Shown here piece after piece: positions 43,249-51,898 of a DNA stretch of 64,000 nucleotides. The position numbers and the translations under genes were made by a program. A model generated the notes under the pieces. It made no database searches, was not told where the DNA came from, and saw nothing but the letters and a program-made list of their open reading frames with translations. Position 1 is the first letter of the stretch; every line of letters begins with the position of its first letter. This stretch comes from Candidatus Obscuribacterales bacterium. Lineage in GTDB: Bacteria > Cyanobacteriota > Vampirovibrionia > Obscuribacterales > Obscuribacteraceae. Location: contig JACKCM010000004.1 in NCBI GenBank assembly GCA_020634035.1, forward strand, positions 186,001 to 250,000, given 5' to 3'.

Positions 43249-44722
43249 TTTGGCGCAGCTTATCCAGAGCTGATTCTGCCTCGTTGCGCGATAGGTTGAA
43301 AGATCGCCAGTCTTTTTCAGGGCTTTTCTTGCGAGATCTGAGCGCCGAGAGAATTCTACTTTTCAAATTAGATTGCTCTTTCGTCCTGGCTTGGGCGACA
43401 AGAGACGGTGCGGCATCAGCACTTAGACTGAGTAGATAATCCAGATCGATTGATTTGCCGGATCTTGCTCTTTCAAGATTGACTCTGGCGATGAGATTAT
43501 CCGGATTTACAAGATTGAGACTGATTACGGCCAGATAACCCGAGATAATGGTGGCAAGAGCAAAGCGCGGTCTCTTCCCTCTCAAAACTGTTGCGGTGAA
43601 GATGGCAAAGACCACGGCAAGCCAGATCATGAAGGAGTACACATAGAATCTCAGTTCGGTTTGACCATACTCCATTTGGTAGAGCTGCATGCGTTTACAG
43701 GCCGAGAGCATGATCACAAGCGTAAAGGCGACATTGACCAGGGCCTGGCTAGAGAAAGTTATCGCCTCGATTCGACTTTCTTTTTTAAAGCTCCAGTCGA
43801 GCAGCATCAGGGTGGGCAGAGTAAGAGCCACTACTGCTGCCAGCTCGAAGAAGCCTCGTCTGGCGTACTCTGCCAGGGTAAGATTGCTGGTCTCCATCAA
43901 AGTGGATGTGCCACCGAAGAGATAGGTGAACTGAACATATATAAATGCGCCGAAAAGCAAGTTTATGAGGGTGAGTACGGTTGATACTTCCACAAGCCCC
44001 AGCTTGAAGGGGTGGGCCTCTGCTTCTTTCTCTTCACCCCAGTCGATATGGTCATAACCTTTGCCGGTGAACATGCCGTGCAGAAAGCCGATGATAGCCC
44101 AGAGCGAGAGGCAGAGTATCAGCAGGTGTCGACTTAGTCCTTCTATATCTATCTGCAGGCTTCTTTCGACCATGCCAGCGAAGGCAGCGTCGGCAGATAT
44201 AAACAGCCCTCCGAAAATTAGCACCAGGGGCAGGGCTATGGCAGTGCCTCTTAAGGCGCCGCCGACTACCTCTCTTGCTTTCGGTTGCAAAAGATCATTG
44301 TAATTGAGGAGATTAAAGAAGAACTGCCATGGTTTGATGGTGATACTCTCGATACCGGCAGCCAGAGCCTGAATATACTGGGCGATGCCCGAGGTCAATA
44401 CCCTGAATCCCTGCATGCTTATAGATGCTGTCAGAATAAGGAAGAGGGCGACGGCGCAATTGAGACCGGTCAGAAATTCTGAGTCTCTCAAGACCGTCAG
44501 AGTAGAGAGGATGAAAGCAGCGAAGACAAACCAGAGAGAATGCCTTCTTCTGGGGAGTTTGTTCGTGATCGCCAGGGGAAGCATGATCGCACTTAAGGAA
44601 ATGAGAAAAAGAGGACAGTTTGCTCCGAGGGGGGCACCATCGAATATGCTGTCGAAAAATAGATAAGTAAATAGACCGGAGAGAACTACACCGGATACGA
44701 TTATAGATCGAGTATATGACAT
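43235..44722 (-). CDS. DUF4173 multi-pass membrane protein
   Basis: 495 residues with about eleven hydrophobic helices and a cytoplasmic C-terminal tail (ARTKEQSNLKSRILSALRSR). DUF4173 marks: ALRGTAIALPLVLIFGGLFI, SADAAFAGMVERSL and FGAFIYVQFTYLFGGTSTLM, and PLWFV-type spacing of the early helices. Such proteins are often regulated with two-component or sigma factors; function unknown. Starts at a plain ATG. Confidence 0.82.
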   Translation of the reverse strand: MSYTRSIIVSGVVLSGLFTYLFFDSIFDGAPLGANCPLFLISLSAIMLPLAITNKLPRRRHSLWFVFAAFILSTLTVLRDSEFLTGLNCAVALFLILTASISMQGFRVLTSGIAQYIQALAAGIESITIKPWQFFFNLLNYNDLLQPKAREVVGGALRGTAIALPLVLIFGGLFISADAAFAGMVERSLQIDIEGLSRHLLILCLSLWAIIGFLHGMFTGKGYDHIDWGEEKEAEAHPFKLGLVEVSTVLTLINLLFGAFIYVQFTYLFGGTSTLMETSNLTLAEYARRGFFELAAVVALTLPTLMLLDWSFKKESRIEAITFSSQALVNVAFTLVIMLSACKRMQLYQMEYGQTELRFYVYSFMIWLAVVFAIFTATVLRGKRPRFALATIISGYLAVISLNLVNPDNLIARVNLERARSGKSIDLDYLLSLSADAAPSLVAQARTKEQSNLKSRILSALRSRKKSPEKDWRSFNLSRNEAESALDKLRQIRTD

Positions 44723-44747
44723 GATTCTGCTTTAGATCCTGATTCTG

Positions 44748-44760
44748 CCCCTGAGAGGGG
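44748..44760 (-). terminator. Small hairpin between two leftward genes
   Basis: CCCCT and AGGGG with a 3-nt loop, in the space after the threonine aldolase gene and before the DUF4173 gene. Without a T-run; may only be an mRNA-end or leader stem. Confidence 0.3.
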
Positions 44761-44825
44761 TCTTGGGTTCAGAGTCTCTACAGCGTGGCGAGGTCATTTA
44801 GGCGCCATCAATTGTTATTGTCAGG

Positions 44826-45899
44826 TTAGGATCTCGATCCGGTTTGGATATCGGCTTTTTCGACTATTTTGGCAACGGCGGTGGCAAAGGCGGCAATGGT
44901 TCTATCTATGTCACCGTCGGTAATACCGTAGTGGGTCACTGCGCGAATTTTGTCTGGACCGGTGGCGAGTACCAGAACTCCCTGTTCTTTGATCTCGTCG
45001 ACAAGGGTCTGGGCTTTTAACTTCTCGTCTGGAAATCTGGTCTCGATCCAGACCATATTGGTCTGACAGTTCGAGAGATCCACATTGAGAAAGTCTAGTT
45101 CTTTAACCCCTTCTGCCAGTTTTCTGGCGTTTTCGTGATCTTCTTCGAGGCGCCCTGTCATTTGATCGAGGGCTACCCGGCAGGCTGCGGCAAGCAGACC
45201 TGCCTGTCTCATTCCTCCACCCAGCGCTTTGCGCGCCCGCCGCGCCTTATGTATGAACTCTTTATCTCCCACCACCATAGAGCCGACCGGTGCCGAGAGT
45301 CCTTTTGAAAAACAGAATTGTACGGAATCTATTCCTTCAACAAGGCGCTTTACGTCGCTTTTCAAGGCCAGGGCGGCGTTGAAAATCCGTGCTCCGTCCA
45401 TGTGGGTTTTAAGACCCTGGTTTCTGGCTGCTTCGACCACCGCGTCTGTTGTTTCTAGTGGTACGGCGATGCCGTTCAAGGTGTTTTCCAGGCAGACCAG
45501 GCGAGTTATCGGTTTATGTACATCGCAGGCAGATATATTGTTTAAAACATCGCTGGCCGTAATCGCCTGCATTTTCGACTGGCCTATTGGATTGAGTACC
45601 ATGCCGCCCAAGCTCGAGGCTCCGCCCTGTTCGTATTGAAAAATATGTGCTCCCCTGGCTACCAGCACTTCGTCTCCGCGGCCACAGTGGCTCAGAAGGG
45701 AGACAAAGTTTCCCATGGTTCCGGATGCCACGAAAAGACCGGCCTCTTTTCCCATCAGTTGCGCAGAATAGGCTTCCAGTTCGTTGACGGTGGGGTCTTC
45801 TCCGAAGACATCGTCCCCCACTTCAGCTTTAGCAATAGCCTCTTTCATGGCCGCGGTCGGTCGGGTGACGGTATCGCTGCGCAGGTCGATTACTGACAT
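44826..45899 (-). CDS. ltaE: Low-specificity L-threonine aldolase
   Basis: 357 residues. PLP enzyme splitting threonine (or allo-threonine) to glycine and acetaldehyde. Family marks: MSVIDLRSDTVTRPTAAMKE, VGDDVFGEDPTVNELE, FVASGTMGNFVS, a PLP Lys in QFCFSKGLSAPVGSMVVG, MRQAGLLAAACRVAL. Length fits. Second gene of a leftward unit with the 109-residue protein, 6 bases apart. Glycine formation could feed one-carbon metabolism. Confidence 0.93.
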   Translation of the reverse strand: MSVIDLRSDTVTRPTAAMKEAIAKAEVGDDVFGEDPTVNELEAYSAQLMGKEAGLFVASGTMGNFVSLLSHCGRGDEVLVARGAHIFQYEQGGASSLGGMVLNPIGQSKMQAITASDVLNNISACDVHKPITRLVCLENTLNGIAVPLETTDAVVEAARNQGLKTHMDGARIFNAALALKSDVKRLVEGIDSVQFCFSKGLSAPVGSMVVGDKEFIHKARRARKALGGGMRQAGLLAAACRVALDQMTGRLEEDHENARKLAEGVKELDFLNVDLSNCQTNMVWIETRFPDEKLKAQTLVDEIKEQGVLVLATGPDKIRAVTHYGITDGDIDRTIAAFATAVAKIVEKADIQTGSRS

Positions 45900-45905
45900 G
45901 GAATA

Positions 45906-46232
45906 TTAGGAATCTTCTCTGACAATCAAGACGCCATGTTGCTCTATGGCGAGATAGGTTCTGCCTTCAAACTGGAAGGTCTCTATTTTTACCCTGGTGA
46001 TGCTCTGCTTCTGGGCTGCGATTTCCTGGCTGTTTATTTCGAGCAGGTCCTCCATGGGCGTGTTCAATTTCTGAAATTGAAAAGTCAGCCCGGACTCGAC
46101 GCTGTCATCTTCTAGTTTTCTCTCCACTGCAGAAGGGGAGAGTTGGTCTCGGTCATATCGGTCATCCTTCACCGGTTTAAGGGCGAGAATCACACAGATG
46201 AACAAAACTAGTAAAATTACTTCCATGCTCAT
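45906..46232 (-). CDS. Small protein with N-terminal membrane helix
   Basis: 109 residues from MSMEVILLVLFICVILALKP. One membrane helix, then a charged linker (KDDRYDRDQLSPSAVER) and a beta-rich end (ITRVKIETFQFEGRTYLAIE). No family recognised. Its start region overlaps that of the divergent 262-residue gene. Precedes threonine aldolase by 6 bases, so the two are probably cotranscribed. Confidence 0.55.
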   Translation of the reverse strand: MSMEVILLVLFICVILALKPVKDDRYDRDQLSPSAVERKLEDDSVESGLTFQFQKLNTPMEDLLEINSQEIAAQKQSITRVKIETFQFEGRTYLAIEQHGVLIVREDS

Positions 46233-46986
46233 CTTATGCCACAAACCGGCCAGGAAACATCTACTTTTTTCAAAATCCTTCTCGCAAATTTTTGTTGCGT
46301 TCTTGCTCGTCGCGGCAATCTCATCCTGTCCGCTCCAGGCAAGCGGTGCAGGGGACGACAGGGACTTTGGAGGCTACTATCAATCAGCTCTTCAGTCGAT
46401 ATATACCGGGCATTTCAATCAGGCAAGAAATGACCTGGAGGCGGCTCGTCGAAGCGCCGGAGACGATCAGGCAGAGCAGAGACTTTATAGACATGGCCGC
46501 GCTTTATTAGGATGCGCCCAAGCCCTGGATTTAGAGCAGAAGTTGCATGCGGATATGATTCGGCAGAGACGCGATTTTCTCTACTTCACTCTCTTCATCA
46601 TTATCTTCGGTCTCTTTATGGGCTATTTGCTTCGTTATGGCAAGAAAAGACCCGCTTTTGTCGAGCAAGTAGATGTCTGGGTTCAAAGGGGGCGGGCCCG
46701 TTCGGAGAAAGGGATCGAAGCCCAGGCCGGTACTGCTATTTTGAGTATGATCATTTATGCTTTTGTCGCCCTTCTTCTTCTTCTGGTTGTGCTAGGGTTC
46801 ATCTGGGTTTTGAAAACTGTTACTCCGCCGACATCGGGTCAATTCGAGCAGGCATTACCCATTTATGAAGAAGCCCTTGAACAGTTGAAACTAAGTAGAG
46901 CCGATGCAGGGTATGATCCCGATAAGAGTGATTTGTTGAAGGTCTACAAGAAATTCCTGGAAGAGAGACAAGGCAGGGACATTTGA
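46198..46986 (+). CDS. Membrane protein with TPR-like helices, linked to kinase
   Basis: 262 residues. The ATG at 46198 lies inside the divergent gene's start; ATG 46225 is an alternative. Signal-like helix (LLFSKSFSQIFVAFLLVAAI), a helical part YYQSALQSIYTGHFNQARND, then two membrane helices (about 124-142 and 180-205) around a cytoplasmic loop, and a second helical part (FEQALPIYEEALEQLKLSRA). It overlaps the next kinase gene by TTGA. A possible partner or sensor for that kinase. Confidence 0.68.
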   Translation: MNKTSKITSMLILCHKPARKHLLFSKSFSQIFVAFLLVAAISSCPLQASGAGDDRDFGGYYQSALQSIYTGHFNQARNDLEAARRSAGDDQAEQRLYRHGRALLGCAQALDLEQKLHADMIRQRRDFLYFTLFIIIFGLFMGYLLRYGKKRPAFVEQVDVWVQRGRARSEKGIEAQAGTAILSMIIYAFVALLLLLVVLGFIWVLKTVTPPTSGQFEQALPIYEEALEQLKLSRADAGYDPDKSDLLKVYKKFLEERQGRDI

Positions 46987-48935
46987 CCGATAGTCATAGA
47001 GATAATGACGTTTTTGAGCCCACCGATAAGGAGAAGGGTCGATATCGAGATATCGAGAGACTGACCGCCGGAGGTATGGGGGTTGTTTATCGTGCCTATG
47101 ACACCATTCTCGACAAGCCGGTGGCAATTAAAACCCTGATTTTCGATAGCTTCAACGAAAGGCTCGTACCGCGCTTCCAGTTGGAAGCGGTGGTGGTCAG
47201 TAAACTAAATCATCAAAATATAGTAAGCATCCTGGATTTTGGTGTATCGAACAATACTGAACCATATATGGTGATGGATTTTGTCATCGGACGTAGCCTC
47301 GAGGAAGAGATACATGCTCATGGTGTTCTGCCGAATCAGGACATCATCGCCATAGCCGAGCAGATTTGCCGCGGCATGTCCCATGCCCATTCCAGGGGTA
47401 TTGTGCACCGCGATCTGAAACCCAGCAACATTCTATTGACCGAAGGCAGCACCAGGACCGTTAAAATAGTCGATTTCGGAATCGCAAAATTGACCGATAA
47501 GGACGATGACGAAGCTGCACTTACTCAAGTGGGCACTCTGGTAGGCAGTCCACTTTATATGAGTCCTGAGCAGGTACTTGGTTCTGCTGTGGATGAGCGC
47601 TCCGACATATATTCACTCGGTTGTGTTCTCTATTTTATGGCTTCCGGTCGCCCCCCTTTTAGAGGTGAGAGTGCCTGGGATACCATGCAGGACCATGTCA
47701 ATACCGCTCCCCGAACACCGGTTCTGGCTGCTTACGATCAAGACGAAGACCTACCCAGAACTCGTTTAGAGCTCAGCGCTTTGATTATGAAATGTCTGGA
47801 GAAGGACCCTTCTGAGCGTTATCAGAGCATGGATGAAGTTCTGGAAGCTCTTGAAGAGGCTTCTACCGTGGTGGAGCCTGACGCGGCTGTGCTCCCTGGT
47901 GATAGGTCTGTCTCGCGCCTGGATATATTGAAGAAAGCTTTTATCGGGTTCGGCATTGTCTCAATTCTGGCAATGTTAGTGATGGTGCCTCCATATCTTT
48001 CTAAAAAAGAGCGTGCGGCCAACAAAAGTATGATCGAGTCGATAGAATCTAAGAACGCCAAGTCAAAAGCGAAAGCCGAGAAGATAATCAAAGAGATTAT
48101 GCCTTCTTACCGGTCCGCTCTCAGTAAATTTCAGTCGGCGCCCTACAATCGTGAGAATCCCCGTGACGTGTTTGTATTTCTCAAACCTTTTGATGGTCAG
48201 AGGCTGGGCGATGAGGATCTTGATCGGTTGCTAGAGTATCGAAACATTATTAAAGGTTTGTCTCTGGCCAAATCCGGTGTCACGGATAAAGGAGTCGCAA
48301 TTATAAGCAGTTTGGATCTGCACAGTATCAATCTGGAACTACTCTACATCGGAGATGAAGCCGGTAAGTCCATAGCAAAAATGAAGAACCTTGAGTATCT
48401 TACACTAAATAATACCGAATTCGGTGACAAAGGACTGGCTTATCTGGATAATCCTGACCTTGTGTATATAAAGCTCGATTTCTGCAAGCGTATCACCGAT
48501 AAAGGGCTAGGCATCATAGCCAGAAAATGGCCGGATCTTGTGGCGCTGGATGTTTCCGAAACCAGCACCACCGCGGAAGGAATGGCAGAGTTAGCGAAGC
48601 TTCATTCACTTAAGTCGCTCAATGCCAATAGTTGTGCTATCCCGGATAGTCTGGTAGATGCTTTGAAGCAGTCCGGTGTCAAAGAAGTAAGCATTATGAA
48701 TGCCAAAATCTCCAGCTCCTCTCTCCAGAAACTTCTTGATATACCTACTCTCGAAGAGATAAACGCCATGGGTGTAGTGGATGACTATGCAGAGTGGACC
48801 CGGGAGATAACCAGGAAGTACCGTGGTCGAATTCAGGTGAACGATGTTCGAGACCTGGATGACAAGAAGGCGCCTTCTGCCACAGAATTGCCTGAATACG
48901 CTGATTTTCTCGATCCAAAGGATATCCTTCGTTGA
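46983..48935 (+). CDS. Membrane Ser/Thr kinase with leucine-rich-repeat outer domain
   Basis: 650 residues from a TTG start that overlaps the previous gene's TGA. Kinase domain about 21-295: AGGMGVVY, Lys50 (VAIKTL), HRD Asp144, an intact DFG (Asp164, DFGIAK), MSPEQV. Membrane helix about 318-337. From about 421 to 594 is an LRR/RNI-type series (GLSLAKSGVTDKGVAIISSL, LEYLTLNNTEFGDKGLAYLD, LVYIKLDFCKRITDKGLGII, LVALDVSETSTTAEGMAELA). Cytoplasmic kinase with an outer protein-binding module. Third such kinase in the window. Confidence 0.9.
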   Translation: MTDSHRDNDVFEPTDKEKGRYRDIERLTAGGMGVVYRAYDTILDKPVAIKTLIFDSFNERLVPRFQLEAVVVSKLNHQNIVSILDFGVSNNTEPYMVMDFVIGRSLEEEIHAHGVLPNQDIIAIAEQICRGMSHAHSRGIVHRDLKPSNILLTEGSTRTVKIVDFGIAKLTDKDDDEAALTQVGTLVGSPLYMSPEQVLGSAVDERSDIYSLGCVLYFMASGRPPFRGESAWDTMQDHVNTAPRTPVLAAYDQDEDLPRTRLELSALIMKCLEKDPSERYQSMDEVLEALEEASTVVEPDAAVLPGDRSVSRLDILKKAFIGFGIVSILAMLVMVPPYLSKKERAANKSMIESIESKNAKSKAKAEKIIKEIMPSYRSALSKFQSAPYNRENPRDVFVFLKPFDGQRLGDEDLDRLLEYRNIIKGLSLAKSGVTDKGVAIISSLDLHSINLELLYIGDEAGKSIAKMKNLEYLTLNNTEFGDKGLAYLDNPDLVYIKLDFCKRITDKGLGIIARKWPDLVALDVSETSTTAEGMAELAKLHSLKSLNANSCAIPDSLVDALKQSGVKEVSIMNAKISSSSLQKLLDIPTLEEINAMGVVDDYAEWTREITRKYRGRIQVNDVRDLDDKKAPSATELPEYADFLDPKDILR

Positions 48936-49015
48936 CACTGAATATGGTGGCGTTGTTTTTATTAAAGCTTGCTTAAAGATGGCTCCGCTAGAACTCTTTT
49001 GTCTGCCGTTGGACC

Positions 49016-49021
49016 TATAAT
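49016..49021 (+). promoter_or_regulatory. Candidate -10 box before the LOG gene
   Basis: TATAAT 36 bases before the TTG start at 49058; no -35 match at standard distance, so it would need an activator or be weak. Confidence 0.35.
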
Positions 49022-49057
49022 GGAAAAGTCTGGATTCAGCGATGCGGGATTTTAGCT

Positions 49058-49651
49058 TTGATAAAGAAGGTCTGTGTCTTTTGCGGCGGATTGAGCGGTA
49101 ACGATGAAGCCTATCTCAAAGGCGCAGAGCAGTTCGGGCGCTTACTGGTAGAGAACGGAATCGGCCTGGTGTATGGCGGTGGCAGTGTCGGATTAATGGG
49201 CGCTGTGGCAGACGCTGTATTGAAAGCAGGAGGAGTTGCCGTCGGTGTGATTCCGGAGTCCCTGGTCAATCGTGAGATAGGCCATAACGGTCTGAGCGAA
49301 TTGATCGTTGTGGACACCATGCATGAACGCAAAGCTAAGATGGCAGAACTCGCTGACGCTTTCGTGGCGCTTCCCGGTGGATATGGCACCCTGGAGGAAC
49401 TCTTCGAGATCATCACCCTGACTATCATCGAGGCTCAAAGCAAGCCCTGCGGAATTTATAACATCCTGGGTTATTACAATCATTTGCTCCACTTTCTCGA
49501 CGAGGTGGCGGAGCAGGGTTTCATCACCCGTGAGGACAGGGAATTTCTCGTGGTAGAGGAAGATCCGGCTCTTCTTCTAGCGGGTATGGAGAGTATGAAA
49601 CCTTATAAAAGTACCCGTTGGCAAGTCATGGCGAAGACCCGAAAGCATTGA
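49058..49651 (+). CDS. LOG-family Rossmann-fold nucleotide phosphoribohydrolase
   Basis: 197 residues. TTG start with GGGA nine bases upstream. Lysine-decarboxylase-like (TIGR00730) fold: KVCVFCGGLSGND, LVYGGGSVGLMGAVADAVL, VIPESLVNREI, the catalytic HERKAKM and PGGYGTLEE. These enzymes cleave cytokinin or other nucleoside monophosphates to free base plus ribose phosphate. Substrate in bacteria is generally unclear. Convergent with, and overlapping by 26 bases, the LVIVD gene. Confidence 0.9.
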   Translation: MIKKVCVFCGGLSGNDEAYLKGAEQFGRLLVENGIGLVYGGGSVGLMGAVADAVLKAGGVAVGVIPESLVNREIGHNGLSELIVVDTMHERKAKMAELADAFVALPGGYGTLEELFEIITLTIIEAQSKPCGIYNILGYYNHLLHFLDEVAEQGFITREDREFLVVEEDPALLLAGMESMKPYKSTRWQVMAKTRKH

Positions 49652-50909
49652 AGCTTTCTCCATTGATTCTGTAGGCTTGAAGGCCGTTCCAACCTCCTCG
49701 AAAGGGAAGAACGGCTTTGATATAGCCAAGATAGAGCATGCTCGGCTGCGATGCTTCCAGGGCTACCGACCAGGCTCCCAGTTTGTCTTGCTTTCTGCCC
49801 AGGGTTTGCTCCAATAAAGGAGATTCTGGTCTGTTAACATCTATGATCAGCAACTGCGCTGCGCCTGCTGAGACGAAAAGCCGCTTCGACTGAGAATGAT
49901 AGGCTATCTGATTGGTATGACCCGGACTGTTGAACCAGTTGTTCTGTCTCGTGCCGGCTCGCCATGGATTCAGCCAGGCGACCTGCCGAATCAGCTCCGG
50001 ATTTGCTATGTTCAGCACTTCAAGCCCGCCATAGTCCAGGCTTATATAGGCAAAAGGATAGTCGAGGGCGATGCCGTTGTAGGCCTGGGGACGACCGATC
50101 ATCTTTTGGTTGATGTATTTGGAGCGTTCGACAGGTTTTGACTTGTCCGTCAGGTCGATTATTCTCAGTCCGCCGGCGTCATATGCAGTGTACATCAAGT
50201 TTCCTGAGACTTTTATGTCACGAACATTGGGCTGAGTGAAGCGCCCCGGTCTTTGCCTGGGGAAGTTTGGATCAGGCTTGAAGACCGTCAGTAGAGTGGG
50301 TTTTGTTCGATCGGGCTCGAGGTTGAAAATATAGATACCGTGGGACATGGCTCCGAGATAGAGTTGAGAGCCTGAGATCTCGATACAAGATGCTCCTCTT
50401 ACTTTCTCTTCGGATTGCCAGATGCTTTTAAGTTGAGGCTTTTGGGGCTCGCTGATATCTAAAACAGCCAGACCTGCTTTCTGCCCTGTTGCTCTGAAGA
50501 AGTCTCCCAGGGCCAGATATAGAAGATTGCCCCTGGATGAAAGAGCACATACATCGAGATTTTTCAGGAGATGACGTGGGACGCTAGCCACTAACTGCGG
50601 TGCTGAAGCGTTATTCTCTCTTTTGAGCACCGCCAGACCGCCGCTTTTGAGAGCGACATAAATGAATCTGTTGTCTTTTCTGTCCGGCAGTATAGCCAGG
50701 GGCATGCCATTGCCGGTGGATAAACTCCAGCTCTTTTCCAGTACGGGAGGTTGAGCATAGCTATTACAGTTTGAACTTAATACGAGCAAGATCAAGACCA
50801 AAATCAAGGACGGTCTAAAGCTGATTCGAATGGTTCTTCCCTCGAGGCAGAGGATTTTAGAAACCGAAAAGAGTAGGATTGGGGTTCTGTCGGAGCCAGT
50901 ATTTATCAT
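49626..50909 (-). CDS. Secreted LVIVD-repeat beta-propeller protein
   Basis: About 427 residues from the ATG at 50909, but the start is uncertain: this ATG lies inside the upstream gene, and a segment starting ATT at 50831 (RISFRPSLILVLILLVLSS) has AGGGA at a good distance and gives a clean signal peptide. The propeller part has LVIVD-like blades (GLAVLKRENN, GLAVLDISEPQKPQL, GLRIIDLTDKSKPVE, GLEVLNIANPELIRQ). Expected extracytoplasmic, for binding proteins or carbohydrate. No catalytic residues seen. Confidence 0.8.
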   Translation of the reverse strand: MINTGSDRTPILLFSVSKILCLEGRTIRISFRPSLILVLILLVLSSNCNSYAQPPVLEKSWSLSTGNGMPLAILPDRKDNRFIYVALKSGGLAVLKRENNASAPQLVASVPRHLLKNLDVCALSSRGNLLYLALGDFFRATGQKAGLAVLDISEPQKPQLKSIWQSEEKVRGASCIEISGSQLYLGAMSHGIYIFNLEPDRTKPTLLTVFKPDPNFPRQRPGRFTQPNVRDIKVSGNLMYTAYDAGGLRIIDLTDKSKPVERSKYINQKMIGRPQAYNGIALDYPFAYISLDYGGLEVLNIANPELIRQVAWLNPWRAGTRQNNWFNSPGHTNQIAYHSQSKRLFVSAGAAQLLIIDVNRPESPLLEQTLGRKQDKLGAWSVALEASQPSMLYLGYIKAVLPFRGGWNGLQAYRINGESFNAFGSSP

Positions 50910-51825
50910 AGTTTGACAGACCAGAGTTATTGACCGCGTTGTTGTAGGAATTTCTGAGCGCCTGGGTGGCCGGGCTCTGGGGAGCCAGTGAACCAAAACT
51001 GTTCAGAGAGCTGCCTGGAATATAGGCCCGACCGGAGAGATAGGGATTATAGCCACCGTATCCGCCGTAGCCACCATAGAGACCACCGAAGCCGCCATAG
51101 CCGCCATAACCACCATAACCATAACCGGGATAGCCGCCTCCGAAGTACGGGTCATAGGCGCCATAGCCATATCCTCCGTAGCCGCCGTAGCCACCATAGC
51201 CTCCATAATATGGATTGTTATAAAATCCCGGATTGTTCTTCATGAACTGATAGTTCATATAGGCATTGGAGCCGGCCCCGGCAAGGGCTCCGGCTCCCTG
51301 CCAGAAATAAGGATTGCTGAGGGTCTCGCCTGCTCCCTCCACTGCGTCTACCGGCAATCGGGCCACGGACTTTCCGAAGCTGCCGATTTTTGAAAGCAGA
51401 GATTTTTTCTGAGGCTCACCCTGGTTTTGATAAGCAGGAGCCTGGGGGGCTTGCATCATCGCAGATGGCGGAACCGTTACCGGGGCGTAGAGTCCGCCGG
51501 TGTTATCGACGTCGAAGGGGCTGTCCTCATCTTGCTCTCCACCGCTCATCCGATAGGATGGAATCGCCGGCGTCGGCGCTGCTTCGGAGTCTTCCGGACT
51601 GGGGGTCGGGTCTCCGAGGGTTCTGTACATCGGTTTTCTTGGCTGTGTCTGCGGCAATTCGTCAGAAGAAGGCGGGCTGCCATCTTTGTTGATTTGATGT
51701 TTGTAGAAGCCGTTCAGGCTGTCGTCCTCTACCCAATCGGAAGAAGCAACGGCAGGACAGGTGAGCCAGACGCCGAAAAGTAAGCTGGTGATGATGCCCT
51801 TAGTCAGTCTCTTCAAATTAGTCAT
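50857..51825 (-). CDS. Secreted protein with Gly-Gly-Tyr repeat region
   Basis: 322 residues. Signal peptide 1-27 (ending TCPAVAS). The N-terminal half is a Pro/Ser/Asp-rich unfolded segment; residues about 140-190 form a helical stretch (LLSKIGSFGKSVARLPVD). Residues 207-260 are a run of GGY units with Tyr/Phe (DNA 51046-51207). The end is Asn/Ser-rich and closes NPTLFGF. Gly-Tyr-rich stretches are known in adhesive or structural proteins, cell-surface and shell-type. Function here unknown. No known family. Confidence 0.8.
   Translation of the reverse strand: MTNLKRLTKGIITSLLFGVWLTCPAVASSDWVEDDSLNGFYKHQINKDGSPPSSDELPQTQPRKPMYRTLGDPTPSPEDSEAAPTPAIPSYRMSGGEQDEDSPFDVDNTGGLYAPVTVPPSAMMQAPQAPAYQNQGEPQKKSLLSKIGSFGKSVARLPVDAVEGAGETLSNPYFWQGAGALAGAGSNAYMNYQFMKNNPGFYNNPYYGGYGGYGGYGGYGYGAYDPYFGGGYPGYGYGGYGGYGGFGGLYGGYGGYGGYNPYLSGRAYIPGSSLNSFGSLAPQSPATQALRNSYNNAVNNSGLSNYDKYWLRQNPNPTLFGF
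51046..51207 (-). repeat. Gly-Gly-Tyr codon repeat
   Basis: Repeated GGY/GGF/GYG codon blocks within the gene, read leftwards. On the DNA the units (roughly GGN GGN TAY) are imperfect, so this is not a CRISPR or exact tandem repeat but a low-complexity coding region open to slippage. Confidence 0.75.
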
Positions 51826-51898
51826 CGGTCAAACAAAGATTATCCGCTTGCTTCTCAATCTTATTGTACCCGGTGTATCCGAATAGGACTTCCTGGGC

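Noticed and set aside
51046..51207. Repeated DNA that could be taken for a CRISPR-like or tandem array
   Set aside because: Units are imperfect, have no spacers and are in frame as GGY codons of a gene.
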